This document shows, piece after piece, positions 43,728 to 52,678 of a stretch of 64,000 nucleotides of DNA. The DNA comes from Opitutaceae bacterium. Its GTDB lineage: Bacteria; Verrucomicrobiota; Verrucomicrobiia; Opitutales; Opitutaceae. The translations under genes and the position numbers were made by a program. The stretch is taken from contig JAIXWF010000019.1 in assembly GCA_027482185.1 (NCBI GenBank), positions 372,001 to 436,000 of the forward strand, given 5' to 3'. The notes beneath the pieces were generated by a model. That model was given only the letters and a program-made list of their open reading frames with translations. It had not been told where the DNA came from and did no database searches. Numbering within the stretch: position 1 is the first letter of the stretch; each line of letters opens with the position of its first letter.

Positions 43728-45122
43728 ATGCTCCGCCTCCTGCTCTGCGTTCTCGCCCTCGCCGCCCCCGCCTTCGCCGCCGCTCCCGCCGCCAAACCCA
43801 ACGTCATCTTCATCCTCAGCGACGATCTCGCCCAGGGCGACGTCGGCGCCTACGGCCAGAAGCTGATCAAAACGCCGAACCTCGACCGCCTCGGCCGCGA
43901 GGGCACGCGCTACCTCGCCGCGTACTGCGGCACCTCCGTCTGCGCCCCGTCCCGCACCTCGTTGATGACCGGCCTGCACAGCGGCCACGCTCCCGTCCGC
44001 GGCAATTGGGAAGTCCAGCCCGAGGGCCAACTCCCGCTCCCCGCCGACACCGTCACCGTCGCGCAAGTTCTCAAATCCGCCGGCTACGCCACCGCCGCCG
44101 TCGGCAAATGGGGTATGGGCATGTTCGATACGACCGGCAGTCCCTTGAAGAAGGGCTTCGACCGTTTCTTCGGCTACAATTGCCAGCGCCACGCCCACTC
44201 CTACTTCCCCACGTTCCTCTATCGCGACAGCACCCGGGTCGAACTGCCGGGCAACGACGGCGTCGGCGTCGGCAAAACTTACGCGCAGAATCTCATCCAG
44301 GCCGAGGCGCTGCGCTTCATCCGCGAGCAAAAGGACGGCCCCTTCTTCCTCTACTACGCGATCACGCTGCCGCACGGTCGGCACGAAATCGACGACGTCG
44401 GCCTCTACGCCGACCGCCCCTGGACGCCCCAGCAGAAAGCCTACGCCGCGCAGGTCACGCGCCTCGACCGCGATGTCGGCCAACTGCTGGACCTGCTCGC
44501 CGAATTGAAACTGGAGCAGAACACCCTCGTCATGCTCGCCGGCGACAACGGCTCCTCCTTCGACCCCGCATCCGATTTCGGGAAACTCTTCGAGCAGGCG
44601 GCCAACGGCCTCCGTGGTTTCAAACGCGGCCTCTACGAAGGCGCCCTGCGCCAAGCCGCCTTCGCGCGCTGGCCCGGCACCGTCCCCGCCGGCCGCGTCA
44701 CCGACGAACCGTGGGCGTTCTGGGATTTCCTGCCCACCGCCGCCGAACTCGCCGGCGCCAAACTGCCCGCCGGCTACCGCACCGACGGCCTCTCCCTCGT
44801 TTCATTCCTCCGCGGCGGCCCCGCCCCGGCCCGCGACTACTTCTACTGGGAACTGCACGAGCAGCGCCCGATCCAGGCCGCCCGCTTCGGCAATTGGAAA
44901 GCCGTGCGACCCGCCCACGACAAACCGACCGAGCTCTACGACCTCGCAACCGATCCGGCGGAAGCCAAAAACCTCGCCGCCGCGAAACCCGACGTCGTCG
45001 CCCGCGCCGAAGCCATCTTCGCCGCCGCCCATACGCCCGATCCGAATTGGCCGCTCACCGGCCGCGCCGCCCACCGCAAGCAAGGCCCCGCCGCCAAGGG
45101 CAAAAAAGCCGAGACGAAGTAG
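43728..45122 (+). CDS. Type I sulfatase, exported
   Basis: 464 residues, signal peptide to APAFAA. Key blocks: [19 protein letters not shown], the formylglycine motif CAPSR (Cys72-Arg76) in [22 protein letters not shown] (Trp-Gly where the family usually has WHLG), and LAGDNGSS (usual SDNG varied). The ending [19 protein letters not shown] is typical. The WGMG and GDNGSS forms match a known subset of arylsulfatase-A-like enzymes. It should act with the sulfatase encoded immediately upstream. The Lys-rich tail (KGKKAETK) is similar to those of the other sulfatases here. Substrate unknown. Confidence 0.9.
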   Translation: MLRLLLCVLALAAPAFAAAPAAKPNVIFILSDDLAQGDVGAYGQKLIKTPNLDRLGREGTRYLAAYCGTSVCAPSRTSLMTGLHSGHAPVRGNWEVQPEGQLPLPADTVTVAQVLKSAGYATAAVGKWGMGMFDTTGSPLKKGFDRFFGYNCQRHAHSYFPTFLYRDSTRVELPGNDGVGVGKTYAQNLIQAEALRFIREQKDGPFFLYYAITLPHGRHEIDDVGLYADRPWTPQQKAYAAQVTRLDRDVGQLLDLLAELKLEQNTLVMLAGDNGSSFDPASDFGKLFEQAANGLRGFKRGLYEGALRQAAFARWPGTVPAGRVTDEPWAFWDFLPTAAELAGAKLPAGYRTDGLSLVSFLRGGPAPARDYFYWELHEQRPIQAARFGNWKAVRPAHDKPTELYDLATDPAEAKNLAAAKPDVVARAEAIFAAAHTPDPNWPLTGRAAHRKQGPAAKGKKAETK

Positions 45123-45137
45123 CGCCGGCGCTTCCGC

Positions 45138-45144
45138 CTCCGTG
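45138..45144 (+). repeat. Single CTCCGTG element downstream of sulfatase gene
   Basis: CTCCGTG followed by CCCGCTGTGAC. It lies 16 bp after the stop of the second sulfatase of the pair and belongs to the family seen at 34735, 38008 and 55598-55744. Confidence 0.4.
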
Positions 45145-45178
45145 CCCGCTGTGACCCGATCCAACTGCGGGAATTCGG

Positions 45179-45206
45179 TTCAACTTTCACCCTTCAACGT
45201 TCAACC
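45179..45206 (+). repeat. Tandem array of four 7-nt units (TTCANCN)
   Basis: Four contiguous heptamers: TTCAACT, TTCACCC, TTCAACG, TTCAACC. The right end overlaps the last codons of the LarA-like gene on the opposite strand, which starts its stop at 45201. Confidence 0.75.
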
Positions 45207-46481
45207 ACCTGCCGCCACCGGCGGCAGGTTTCCGTCCGGTCCGAAGCCCAATTCCCGCGGCCCGGTCAGCGCCTCGAGTCCCGGCTTTCCGGATACCTCG
45301 GCCCACGCCGCTTCCGAAATTTCCATTTCCGTCAGGACCAGCGTGCTCTCGATCCGCACGATCCGGGCCTGGCGGACGGCGTCGTCGAGGCAGAGCGACA
45401 CCATCATCGCGGCCATCGCCTCGCGATCCGTGTCGAACGCGATCGGAATCTTCGCCCCGCCCGGCGTCAGCGACGTGAGCGAGTTCACTGCCGTCGCCCG
45501 CAGATCCAAACCGCGCACCAGCCGCGTCGTCGTCGCATCCGCCAGACCGATGCCGATCGCGTTGCCGTGACTCTCCGGCGTCAGGTCGCGGACAAACAGC
45601 CGCCGGATAAACGGCGCCGGCCGCCCTTCGCGCCTGAGCCCGCCGATATAGCCCTGCACCCAGCGGTTGGTCACGTTCGGATCCAATCCGGCGCCGCTGA
45701 TGTTTTTGCCGATCCAATCGACGACCAGCAGGTCGATCTCCTCGAACGGCAACCGCGGCAGCAGGGTCCGCGCCTCCTCGAGCAACGCCTCTTCCGCCCC
45801 TTCCATCTCCGCCCGCGGGATCGCGACGAGCTTCGCCGTTTCGTGAAATTGGTTCTCGAGAATCGCCAGGCCGCCGAGCAACGGCGCCCGCGCCACGATG
45901 ACCTTGGCCATGCCGCGGATCGAACGCTCGTGCCCGATCCAGCTCGCCGCCCGGTGCATCGCCGCCGCGCCCGCATGTTTGCCCAGTCCGATCACCGCCA
46001 TCTTCAGCAACCCGCTGCCGATCGTGCCCTGGAAATCCGTGTGCGGCTTGATCCGGTTGATCAGCACGATGCCGTCCGCCGCCATCGCCTCCGTGCTGCA
46101 CACGACCGCCGCGCCTTCCGCCGTGCGCCCGATTTCCTGGACTTCGAGCGAAGGCCGCACCGGCACCCCCATCGCCGCGTCGGTCACGCCGTAGTCCGCC
46201 AAAATCGCCCGCTGCCCCTCCGGTGTCGCCCCGCCGTGGCTGCCCATCGCGGGTATGATGAACGGCGCCGCGCCCGCCGCCTGCAGCACCTCGATGGTCC
46301 CGCGCACGATGGTCGCCAGATTCGTGATGCCGCGGCTGCCCACGGCCACCGCGATCCGCGCTCCGGGGCGCACCGCCGCGGCCAGTTTCCCGGCCTCGCG
46401 CCGCACCGCCGCGGGCACATCCGGCTCGGCCACCCGCGCAAATCTCTGCCGCACCCGCACCATCCGTGGCATCTCATTCAT
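45201..46481 (-). CDS. LarA-like protein (lactate racemase-type, DUF2088)
   Basis: 426 residues; the ATG at 46481 was chosen because it begins the conserved N-terminus, and the frame upstream is not protein-like. Features of the LarA/DUF2088 family: GSRGITNLATIVRGTIEVL, PAMGSHGGATPEGQ, INRIKPHTDFQGTIGSGLLKMAVIGLGKHAGA and VNSLTSLTPGGAKIPIAF. LarA racemises lactate with a nickel-pincer cofactor; many homologues act on other 2-hydroxy acids or are uncharacterised. No larB/larC-type genes are nearby, so it may need cofactor genes elsewhere or have a different role. A perfect hairpin occurs in the last codons, near the end of the convergent sulfatase. Confidence 0.8.
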   Translation of the reverse strand: MNEMPRMVRVRQRFARVAEPDVPAAVRREAGKLAAAVRPGARIAVAVGSRGITNLATIVRGTIEVLQAAGAAPFIIPAMGSHGGATPEGQRAILADYGVTDAAMGVPVRPSLEVQEIGRTAEGAAVVCSTEAMAADGIVLINRIKPHTDFQGTIGSGLLKMAVIGLGKHAGAAAMHRAASWIGHERSIRGMAKVIVARAPLLGGLAILENQFHETAKLVAIPRAEMEGAEEALLEEARTLLPRLPFEEIDLLVVDWIGKNISGAGLDPNVTNRWVQGYIGGLRREGRPAPFIRRLFVRDLTPESHGNAIGIGLADATTTRLVRGLDLRATAVNSLTSLTPGGAKIPIAFDTDREAMAAMMVSLCLDDAVRQARIVRIESTLVLTEMEISEAAWAEVSGKPGLEALTGPRELGFGPDGNLPPVAAGG

Positions 46482-46533
46482 CGCCGCGATCCAACCCGCC
46501 GCCCGCACCGACGCAATCCCGCGCCGGCCCGCC

Positions 46534-46556
46534 GTAGCCCGGCGCTTCAGCCCGGG
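46534..46556 (+). repeat. Dispersed hairpin repeat, copy 4
   Basis: GTAGCCCGGCGCTTCAGCCC followed by GGG, in the gap between the LarA-like gene start and the stop of the receiver-domain gene, both on the minus strand. It is therefore downstream of the receiver gene but in reverse orientation to it. Confidence 0.7.
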
Positions 46557-46588
46557 CCGACTCGCGCCACCGTGCCCGTCCCGGCCTT

Positions 46589-46993
46589 TCAGCCGGCCGC
46601 CGTCACGTCGCCGCGCAGCGGCACCATCGCCGCGGCGATGCCCGCCAAAAATTGCGCCCGCGCAAACGGCTTGGTCACCGCCGCCTGCGCCCCGAGCCCC
46701 ACCGCCACCTTCAGGCAATCGTCCGTCTCGAAGTACCGCCCGCCGCCCGACACCGCCAAAATCGGCGTCGTCGGCTGCAGCCGGCGTGTCTCGCGGATCA
46801 GGTCGATGCCGTCGCCGTCCGGCATCAGCACGTCGGTGATCACGAGGTCGAACGCCTGCTGCGCGATCAGCGCCTGCGCCTCGCGCGCGCTGCCCGCCCC
46901 CGTCATCCGGTGTCCCTCGGCTTCGAGCCAGTGCCGCACGATGCTGCGGATGTCTTCTTCGTCGTCGGCAAACAGAATCGAAAGGGACTTCAC
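46589..46993 (-). CDS. Stand-alone response-regulator receiver domain protein
   Basis: 134 residues from a GTG start (SLSILFADDEED begins the domain at once). All receiver landmarks are present: acidic pair in FADDEED (9-13), phospho-acceptor Asp54 in VITDVLMPDGDG, the Ser/Thr position in VSGGG, and Lys108 in AVTKPFA. There is no output domain, as in CheY/Spo0F-type proteins, so it should act by protein contact. No kinase gene adjoins it. It is divergent from the cytochrome-fused sugar dehydrogenase gene over 127 bp. Target is unknown. Confidence 0.85.
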   Translation of the reverse strand: MKSLSILFADDEEDIRSIVRHWLEAEGHRMTGAGSAREAQALIAQQAFDLVITDVLMPDGDGIDLIRETRRLQPTTPILAVSGGGRYFETDDCLKVAVGLGAQAAVTKPFARAQFLAGIAAAMVPLRGDVTAAG

Positions 46994-47120
46994 GGAGAGT
47001 GACGTTGAAGCGACGCCGGAATCCGATTCAAGCTCGGGACCGACTTTGAGGCCATTCGCCAGCCGCTCGCAAAACGGGTTTGAAACGGCGGCCCGCGCCC
47101 GCTGCCCTCTCCTCCCCCGC

Positions 47121-48551
47121 ATGCCCTTCCCGCGCTCCGGCCTCGCCGTCCTAGCCTCATGTCTCGCCGCCGGATCGCTCCACGCCGCCGATCTTCGCCC
47201 GCCCGAGAAGATCGTCGCCGAGGTGTGCGCCGGTTGCCACGGCCCCCTCCTCACCGGCGCCAACGGCCCCAACCTGCTCGATTGGCTCAACCACCACGGC
47301 AATGACGACGCCAGCGTCCGCGCCAGCATCGTCGACGGCTGGGCGGCCAACGGCATGCCCGCCTTCGGGACCGTCCTCGCCCCCGGCGAAGTCGACGCCC
47401 TCGTCGCCTTCATCCGCCGCCAGCGCGCCGAGTTCAACGCCGGCCGCATCAAGCCGCCCCTTCCGCCCGACTCCTTCGCCGTCGACTCCGAGCGCCAGTC
47501 CTTCCGCGTCGAAACCGTTGTCGGCAATCTCGAGACGCCCTGGGGCCTCGCCTTCCTCTCCGACGGCTCCTTGCTCGTCAGCGAACGCGAGGGCCGTCTC
47601 CGCCTGGTCCGCGACGGCCGCCTCGATCCCGAACCCGTGCGCGGCACGCCCAAGGCCTTTGTCCGCCAGGACGGAGGCTACCTCGACGTCGCCGCCCACC
47701 CGCGCCACGCGGAAAACGGCTGGATCTACCTGGCGTATTCGGAAACCGGCGACGCCCCGGACCGCACCATGACGGTGATCGTGCGCGGCCGGATCCGCGC
47801 CGGCGCCTGGACCGACCAGCAGGAGATTTTCCGCGCCCCGCCGCGCTGCTACATCGCCGGCGACTACAGCCACTACGGCTGCCGCTTCCTTTTCGATGCC
47901 GCCGGGCACCTGTACTTCACGATCGGCGACCGCGGCCGGCCCAACGAGGCCCAGGATCTCTCCAGCCCGCTCGGCAAAATCCACCGCGTCCACGAAGACG
48001 GCCGCATCCCCGCCGACAATCCTTTCGTCGGCCGCGCCGATGCCTGGCCCTCGGTCTGGAGCTACGGCCACCGCCATCCCCAGGGTCTCGAATTCCATCC
48101 GCTGACGGGCAGACTCTGGGCGACCGAACACGGCCCGCGCGGCGGCGACGAACTCAACCGCATCGAACCCGGCCGCAATTATGGCTGGCCGCTCATCTCC
48201 CACGGCCTCCCGCAGAACCGCGAGACCATCGGCGGCACGCACCGCGAAGGCCTCGAGCAACCCGCCGCCTTCTGGCCCCTGTCCATCGCGCCGGGCGCGA
48301 TCGCGTTCTCCGTCAGCGACCGCTACCCCGGCTGGAAAAACCAGCTGCTGGTCGCAACGCTCGTCGGCGAACACATCCGGCGCATCGAGACCGACGGCGA
48401 CCGCGCCGGCCACCAGGAGCTCCTCTTCCAGCGGCTCGGCCGCGTGCGCGACCTCGTCACCGGCCCCGACGGTTTCCTCTACGTCGTCTTCAACAACCCG
48501 GGCCGCATCGCCCGGATCGTGCCGACCGAGCGCCCCGCGGCCGCCCCTTGA
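47121..48551 (+). CDS. PQQ-type aldose sugar dehydrogenase fused to cytochrome c
   Basis: 476 residues with a signal peptide to GSLHAAD. Residues ~27-100 form a cytochrome c domain with CAGCH (Cys36, Cys39, His40) and a likely Met axial ligand in ANGMPAFG. The rest is a soluble glucose/sorbosone dehydrogenase-type beta-propeller: LETPWGLAFLSDGSLLVSEREG, GGYLDVAAHPRHAENGWIYL, HYGCRFLFD, YFTIGDRG, WSYGHRHPQGLEF and ATEHGPRGGDELNRI. Such enzymes oxidise aldoses in the periplasm with PQQ and pass electrons through the haem. Its role here would be oxidation of sugars released from glycans. PQQ synthesis genes are not in the window. Confidence 0.88.
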   Translation: MPFPRSGLAVLASCLAAGSLHAADLRPPEKIVAEVCAGCHGPLLTGANGPNLLDWLNHHGNDDASVRASIVDGWAANGMPAFGTVLAPGEVDALVAFIRRQRAEFNAGRIKPPLPPDSFAVDSERQSFRVETVVGNLETPWGLAFLSDGSLLVSEREGRLRLVRDGRLDPEPVRGTPKAFVRQDGGYLDVAAHPRHAENGWIYLAYSETGDAPDRTMTVIVRGRIRAGAWTDQQEIFRAPPRCYIAGDYSHYGCRFLFDAAGHLYFTIGDRGRPNEAQDLSSPLGKIHRVHEDGRIPADNPFVGRADAWPSVWSYGHRHPQGLEFHPLTGRLWATEHGPRGGDELNRIEPGRNYGWPLISHGLPQNRETIGGTHREGLEQPAAFWPLSIAPGAIAFSVSDRYPGWKNQLLVATLVGEHIRRIETDGDRAGHQELLFQRLGRVRDLVTGPDGFLYVVFNNPGRIARIVPTERPAAAP

Positions 48552-48563
48552 AGCCGCGCCGGC

Positions 48564-49520
48564 TCAGACCGTAGCCAGCGGCTTCAACCCGCGCTCGATG
48601 GCCGCGCGCCGCGGCTCGAGGAACGGCGGCAGCGCCAATTTCTCCCCGAGCGTGGCCAACGGTTCGTCCGCCGTGAAGCCCGGGCCGTCCGTCGCGATCT
48701 CGAACAGGATGCCGTTGGGTTCGCGGAAATAGAGGCTGCGGAAATAGAAGCGGTCGACGTCGCCGCTCGAAGGCAGACCCACCGCCGCCAGCCGCTCGAT
48801 CCAAGCCGCATGGGTCTCGGGAGTCGGCGTGCGGAAGGCCACGTGGTGCACGCCGCCCGCGCCCGCACCGACCGGCCGCGCGCCCGGCTCAACCATCACG
48901 TGCAGCTCCGCCTGCGGACCGTCGGCGCCCATCCGGTAAACGTGCACCGTGCGTTCCGCCGCGCCCGGTTCGCTGCCCGGCCGGCGATACTCGCGGAGGC
49001 GCCGCAGGTTCATCACCTTCGTGAGGACGAGATCGGTGGGCCGCAGATCCGGCACGCTCAGCAAAATCGGGCCGAGCCCGCGGATCTGGTGTTCCGTCGG
49101 CACGGGGCTGCGCGCCCAGGGATGCGTTTCCTGGCGCGTGTCGTCCACCACGAGGGCGAGCCGCTGGCCCTCGGGATCCTCGAACTCCACCGCCGGCCGG
49201 CCGTCGCGCTCGACGAGCGGGGCCGCGAGACGCTCGGCCCACCAGCGCAGGCTCGCCTCGCTGCCGACCCGCAGGCCGGTGCGCGCCACGCTGTGCGTGC
49301 CGCGCCGTTCGCGGCCCACCGGCCAGTCGAAAAACGTGAGGTCCGTCCCCGGCGAGGCCAACCCGTCGGCATAGAAGAGATGGTACGCGGAAACGTCGTC
49401 CTGATTGACCGTCTTCTTCACGAGCCGCAGCCCGAGCTTCGCCGTGTAGTAGGCGTGGTTGCCCGGCGCGTCGGCCGTCACGGCGGTGAGGTGGTGGAAT
49501 CCGGTGAGCTGCAGGTCCAT
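48564..49520 (-). CDS. Ring-cleaving dioxygenase / VOC family protein (MhqO/MhqE-like)
   Basis: 318 residues, cytoplasmic. Two glyoxalase-fold halves: [11 protein letters not shown] at the N-terminus (metal-ligand His near residue 9-10), and the second half [16 protein letters not shown], with [25 protein letters not shown] carrying the Glu ligand. The length and order match the MhqO/MhqE type of extradiol ring-cleaving dioxygenase described in Bacillus, which detoxifies hydroquinone-like compounds. The stop codon is 13 bp from the stop of the convergent sugar-dehydrogenase gene. No aromatic pathway genes accompany it, so the substrate is open. Confidence 0.85.
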   Translation of the reverse strand: MDLQLTGFHHLTAVTADAPGNHAYYTAKLGLRLVKKTVNQDDVSAYHLFYADGLASPGTDLTFFDWPVGRERRGTHSVARTGLRVGSEASLRWWAERLAAPLVERDGRPAVEFEDPEGQRLALVVDDTRQETHPWARSPVPTEHQIRGLGPILLSVPDLRPTDLVLTKVMNLRRLREYRRPGSEPGAAERTVHVYRMGADGPQAELHVMVEPGARPVGAGAGGVHHVAFRTPTPETHAAWIERLAAVGLPSSGDVDRFYFRSLYFREPNGILFEIATDGPGFTADEPLATLGEKLALPPFLEPRRAAIERGLKPLATV

Positions 49521-49621
49521 GGGCGGAACCTGCGCGAATTCCGCCGTTCGTCCAGCGGCGGCAGCTGTGACATGAATCGATCATCCGGGCCGGGCGGTGA
49601 CAGCCGAGGCTTCGGTTCGGT

Positions 49622-49649
49622 CTTTCAGCTTTCACCTTTCAACTTTCAC
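49622..49649 (+). repeat. Tandem array of four 7-nt units (CTTTCAN)
   Basis: CTTTCAG, CTTTCAC, CTTTCAA, CTTTCAC, perfectly contiguous; only the seventh base varies. It lies in the 143-bp gap between two minus-strand genes. Confidence 0.85.
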
Positions 49650-49663
49650 ATCCCCGCTCCGCC

Positions 49664-50419
49664 TCAGCCCGAGACCCGTGCGGCCGCGAGGTCCGCGTCT
49701 TCGGCCGGCGCCGCCGCGGTGGCCGAGGCGGCGGCCGCGCTGAGCGGCAACGGCAGCTCGACCGGCAGCAGCACGGCCTTCGCCACGCGGGTCCCTTCGT
49801 GCGTGCGGGCCAGGCGCACCGGATCGCGCGCCAGGCTCGCCGGGTAGGCGAAGACTTTGCCGGGGTGGACCGAGTCGACCAGCTTCAGTTCGCCGCCCGA
49901 GCGGTAGGTCAGCACGGTGTGGCCGCCGAGGCCGCCGGAAGCGACGAAGTACGAGAGCAGCTTGGGTTCCTCGACCACCGCGCCGCCTTCGACGCGGTCG
50001 CGCAGCGCGACGAGGCTCTCGATGAAGCAGCCGTTCGGCAACTTGCCGGGCGCGGGCGCCGGCACCGCGGCCACGCTCGCGACCTGCGACCAGCGCACGA
50101 AGCCCGGCTCGATGTCCCGCATCAGCGGCGCGAAGTCCGCCTTCTCCTTCGCCAGCCGGTCGCGGTGCAGGGAGAAGCTCTGCGTGCCGTTGACGGGATG
50201 GTAGAACCAGAGGATGCCGCCGAACTCGAAGACCAGCGCGTGCGTCTTCCGCGGATACACGCTGGCGCGGTTCTCGTTCTCGATCCGGACGACCTGCGAC
50301 CAGACATCGGCGCCGAGCAGGGTCTGGGCCTGGCGGGCATGCAGCAGGGACTCGTCGGCGGAGGCGAACGCGGCGAGGCAAAGCGCGAAGGCGAGGGCGA
50401 GGAGGGAGCGGGTGTTCAC
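49664..50419 (-). CDS. Exported protein, possible papain-like/C39-like cysteine hydrolase
   Basis: 251 residues from a GTG start with a signal peptide (LLALAFALCLAAFASADE). The family is not recognised. The N-terminal part (residues ~45-110) is strand-rich (HALVFEFGGILWFYHPVNGTQSF), and the second part has a Cys, His and Asp in the order and spacing of papain-like hydrolases: GCFIESL (Cys131), GGHTVLTY (His167) and LKLVDSVHPG (Asp182). The C-terminus is Ala/Pro-rich and disordered. If the triad is real it would be a secreted cysteine peptidase, transglutaminase-like or amidase enzyme; otherwise it is a hypothetical secreted protein. It lies between a dioxygenase and a two-component operon. 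Confidence 0.6.
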   Translation of the reverse strand: MNTRSLLALAFALCLAAFASADESLLHARQAQTLLGADVWSQVVRIENENRASVYPRKTHALVFEFGGILWFYHPVNGTQSFSLHRDRLAKEKADFAPLMRDIEPGFVRWSQVASVAAVPAPAPGKLPNGCFIESLVALRDRVEGGAVVEEPKLLSYFVASGGLGGHTVLTYRSGGELKLVDSVHPGKVFAYPASLARDPVRLARTHEGTRVAKAVLLPVELPLPLSAAAASATAAAPAEDADLAAARVSG

Positions 50420-50525
50420 GCCCCCATAATCGCCGGAGTCGCGCCAGAGTTTCGGGAATGCGACGAGCGGCGTTTTTTCTGCGACAAACGGCTCGGCTGC
50501 GGTGTTAAGCCGTTTGCAGCCCCGG

Positions 50526-50555
50526 AAAACCGCCGCCGGGATGTCTCGGCGGCGG
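50526..50555 (-). terminator. Intrinsic terminator of the LytTR two-component operon
   Basis: Read on the minus strand: CCGCCGCC, a 10-nt loop, GGCGGCGG and then TTTT (plus-strand 50526-50529 AAAA). It lies about 75 bp after the stop of the LytTR regulator. The 209-bp gap also holds a 9-bp stem CAAACGGCT/AGCCGTTTG (50485-50516) and a 7-bp stem CGTCCCG/CGGGACG (50563-50580). Confidence 0.75.
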
Positions 50556-50628
50556 ACACGCGCGTCCCGCTATCGGGACGGAATTCCCGCCGCGGCGGCG
50601 CCTTTGCGGCCGCGCCGCGGCGGCGGCC

Positions 50629-51474
50629 TCAAAGGGCTTCTTTGAACAGCCCGGCGATGCGCTCGTGGTAGCCGCGGCTGAGCTTCAGCTTCGTGCCGTC
50701 GTGCAGAATCACGGCGTACTCGCCGGCAAAGGACGGGCTGAGCTTCCGCAGGCGGTCGATGTTCACGATCGTGGACCGGTGGATCCGGATGAACCGCTTC
50801 GGATCCAGCCGTGCCTCGAGCCGGGCCATCGTCTCGCGCATCAGGTGCGCGCGGCCGCCGACGTGGAATTTCATGTAGTCGCCCTCGGCCTCGATCCAGT
50901 CGATCTCGTCCGCCTTGAGGAAAAAGATCTCGCCCGACGATTTCAGCAGAATGCGGTCCCCCGCCGGTTCCTCGCGGCCCGCGGCCGCGGGCCGGCCGTT
51001 CTGCTGCAGGTAGTCCAGCAGCTGCGTGAGCCGCGCATTCACCTGGTCGGCCTGCCGCCGCCGCACCTCGCTCTTCGCGCGCTGCAGCGCCGCCCCGAAA
51101 CGCAGGTCGTCGTAGGGCTTCAGCAGGTAGTCGACCGCACTGACCTCGAAGGCGCGCAGCGCGTGCTCGTCGTAGGCCGTCACGAAGACCACCGCCGGCG
51201 CCGCCTCCGGCCCCACTTCGGCCAGCGCCTCGAAGCCGTCGCCGTCCGGCATCTGCACGTCGAGGAACGCGAGGTCCGGTTTCTCCCGCCGGATCAGCGC
51301 CGCCGCCTCGGTCCCCGTGCCCGCCTCGCCCACGATCTCGACGCCGCCGTCGCGCTCCAGCAGCAGCCGGATCCCGCGCCGCGCCGCGGGTTCGTCGTCG
51401 ACGATGATGGCGCGGATGCGGGAAGGCGGGACGGCGTCGGTCCCGCCGGCAGGGGCGGAGGTGTTGGATTTCAT
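50629..51474 (-). CDS. LytTR-type DNA-binding response regulator
   Basis: 281 residues. The receiver domain (~20-135) has IIVDDEPA, phospho-Asp72 in LAFLDVQMPDGDG, VFVTAYDEHALRAF and Lys119 in DYLLKPYD. A coil-rich linker leads to the LytTR DNA-binding domain (~170-280): IFFLKADEIDWIEAEGDYMKFHV, LMRETMARLEARLDPKRFIRIHRSTIVNIDRL and GTKLKLSRGYHERI. These regulators bind direct repeats upstream of target genes, often for cell envelope or secreted functions. The start ATG is separated from the kinase stop by one base, so the two genes are co-transcribed and coupled. Confidence 0.93.
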   Translation of the reverse strand: MKSNTSAPAGGTDAVPPSRIRAIIVDDEPAARRGIRLLLERDGGVEIVGEAGTGTEAAALIRREKPDLAFLDVQMPDGDGFEALAEVGPEAAPAVVFVTAYDEHALRAFEVSAVDYLLKPYDDLRFGAALQRAKSEVRRRQADQVNARLTQLLDYLQQNGRPAAAGREEPAGDRILLKSSGEIFFLKADEIDWIEAEGDYMKFHVGGRAHLMRETMARLEARLDPKRFIRIHRSTIVNIDRLRKLSPSFAGEYAVILHDGTKLKLSRGYHERIAGLFKEAL

Positions 51475-51475
51475 G

Positions 51476-52567
51476 TCAGGTGCGGCAGGGCAGGACGATC
51501 TGGACGGAAACCCCGCGGCCGGGCTCGCTGCGGAGCGAAAGGTGGCCGTGCGGGCCGTAAATCTTGGCGATGCGCTCGCGGGTGTTGCTCAGGCCGATGC
51601 CCTCCTTCGAACGCTTCGTGCCGTCGCGGAGGCCCGGGCCGTCGTCGCGCACCTCGAGGTGCAGGCGGCCCGCCTCGACGCGGCCGAGGATGTCGACGCG
51701 CCCCGGCCCGGACTTCGGCGCGATGCCGTGGATGATCGCGTTTTCCACCAGCGGCTGGAGCAACAGATTGGGAATGCGCGCCTCGAGCGCCTCCGGCGCC
51801 AGCGCGATGCCGACGCTGAGCCGGTCGGAAAAACGCGCCTGCTGGATTTCGAGGTAGAGCTGCAGGAAATCCATTTCCTGCCGCACCGTCACTTCGTGGA
51901 CCCGCGTGTTGTCGAGCGACAGGCGCAGGAGCGAGCTGAGCCGCGCGATCAAGGTGACGGCCTCGTCGTTGCGGTTCTCGCGCACAAAGACCGCGATCGT
52001 GTTGAGCGTGTTGAAGAGGAAGTGCGGCCGCAGCTGTTCGCGCAGCGCCTTGAGCTCCGTCTCGATCAACCGCGACTCCAGCTGCGCCGCCTTGAGCTCC
52101 TCGCTCTTGTAGCGCTGGTAGATCTCGAGGCTGTAGCCGAAGGCAAGGACGGCCCAGTAGTAGGCCATGTCGATGAGATTGCGGCCGTAGAAGCCGCCGA
52201 GGGCCGAGGACCAGAATTCGTCGATCGGCTGCCCGTAGAAGACGAAGTACGCGAGCATGCGGCCGAGGTAGAACGTGGCCATGATCACGAAACTCATGCC
52301 CAGGTGGAAACCGATGCCGCCGAACCAATGCCCGCGGTTCAACGGCAGCTGCGCCCGCATCTGCAAAATCATCGGCGCCAGCAGCGCCCACATGAACGCG
52401 CGGCCGAACTGCGGCACCGCCACCTCGAAGAAATCGACCGGGCCGGAACCCATGCCGGCGCGGTTGTTGAAGTAGACCTCGATGGACAGCACGAACCCGA
52501 GGAACACCCAGCCGCCGACCACGGCGGCATATCGGATCCATCGGTTGTGCATGGCGCGGGGGTTCAT
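51476..52567 (-). CDS. Membrane sensor histidine kinase, LytS/YehU type
   Basis: 363 residues from the ATG at 52567; a TTG eight codons upstream would only add NRADDGR. Four hydrophobic segments (~13-31, ~52-70, ~84-110, ~131-148) form a membrane sensor. The cytoplasmic part has a coiled segment, the His_kinase motif LREQLRPHFLFNTLNTI (His182) and the ATPase domain with LLLQPLVENAIIHGI (N box) and DDGPGL...GIGLSNTRERI (G boxes). It should phosphorylate the LytTR regulator encoded next to it. The membrane part has no known ligand domain, so the stimulus cannot be guessed. Confidence 0.92.
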   Translation of the reverse strand: MNPRAMHNRWIRYAAVVGGWVFLGFVLSIEVYFNNRAGMGSGPVDFFEVAVPQFGRAFMWALLAPMILQMRAQLPLNRGHWFGGIGFHLGMSFVIMATFYLGRMLAYFVFYGQPIDEFWSSALGGFYGRNLIDMAYYWAVLAFGYSLEIYQRYKSEELKAAQLESRLIETELKALREQLRPHFLFNTLNTIAVFVRENRNDEAVTLIARLSSLLRLSLDNTRVHEVTVRQEMDFLQLYLEIQQARFSDRLSVGIALAPEALEARIPNLLLQPLVENAIIHGIAPKSGPGRVDILGRVEAGRLHLEVRDDGPGLRDGTKRSKEGIGLSNTRERIAKIYGPHGHLSLRSEPGRGVSVQIVLPCRT

Positions 52568-52678
52568 CCGCCCGTCATCGGCGCGGTTCAAGCGCCAAAC
52601 CGCCCGCCTGCGACGAACCGCCGGGATTCCGCGACGAACACCGACTCCGCGCGACGAAGCCTGCGACGAACTGCGGCC

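Noticed and set aside
45208-45228. Perfect 9-bp hairpin CCTGCCGCC-ACC-GGCGGCAGG as a terminator for the sulfatase/LarA convergent pair
   Set aside because: It lies within the last codons of the LarA-like gene and is not followed by a T-run on either strand. It could be partly functional, but the evidence is too thin to list.
48571-48594. A fifth copy of the hairpin repeat (GTAGCCAGCGGCTTCAACCC)
   Set aside because: It falls inside the coding end of the ring-cleaving dioxygenase (residues GLKPLATV) and lacks the paired CCCGG/CCGGG arms.
49622-49649. 7-nt arrays as CRISPR-like repeats
   Set aside because: Units are contiguous with no spacers, only 7 bases long, and no cas genes are present.
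52568-52591. TTG start for the histidine kinase
   Set aside because: It adds eight residues without a membrane or domain function; the ATG at 52567 is a better start codon.
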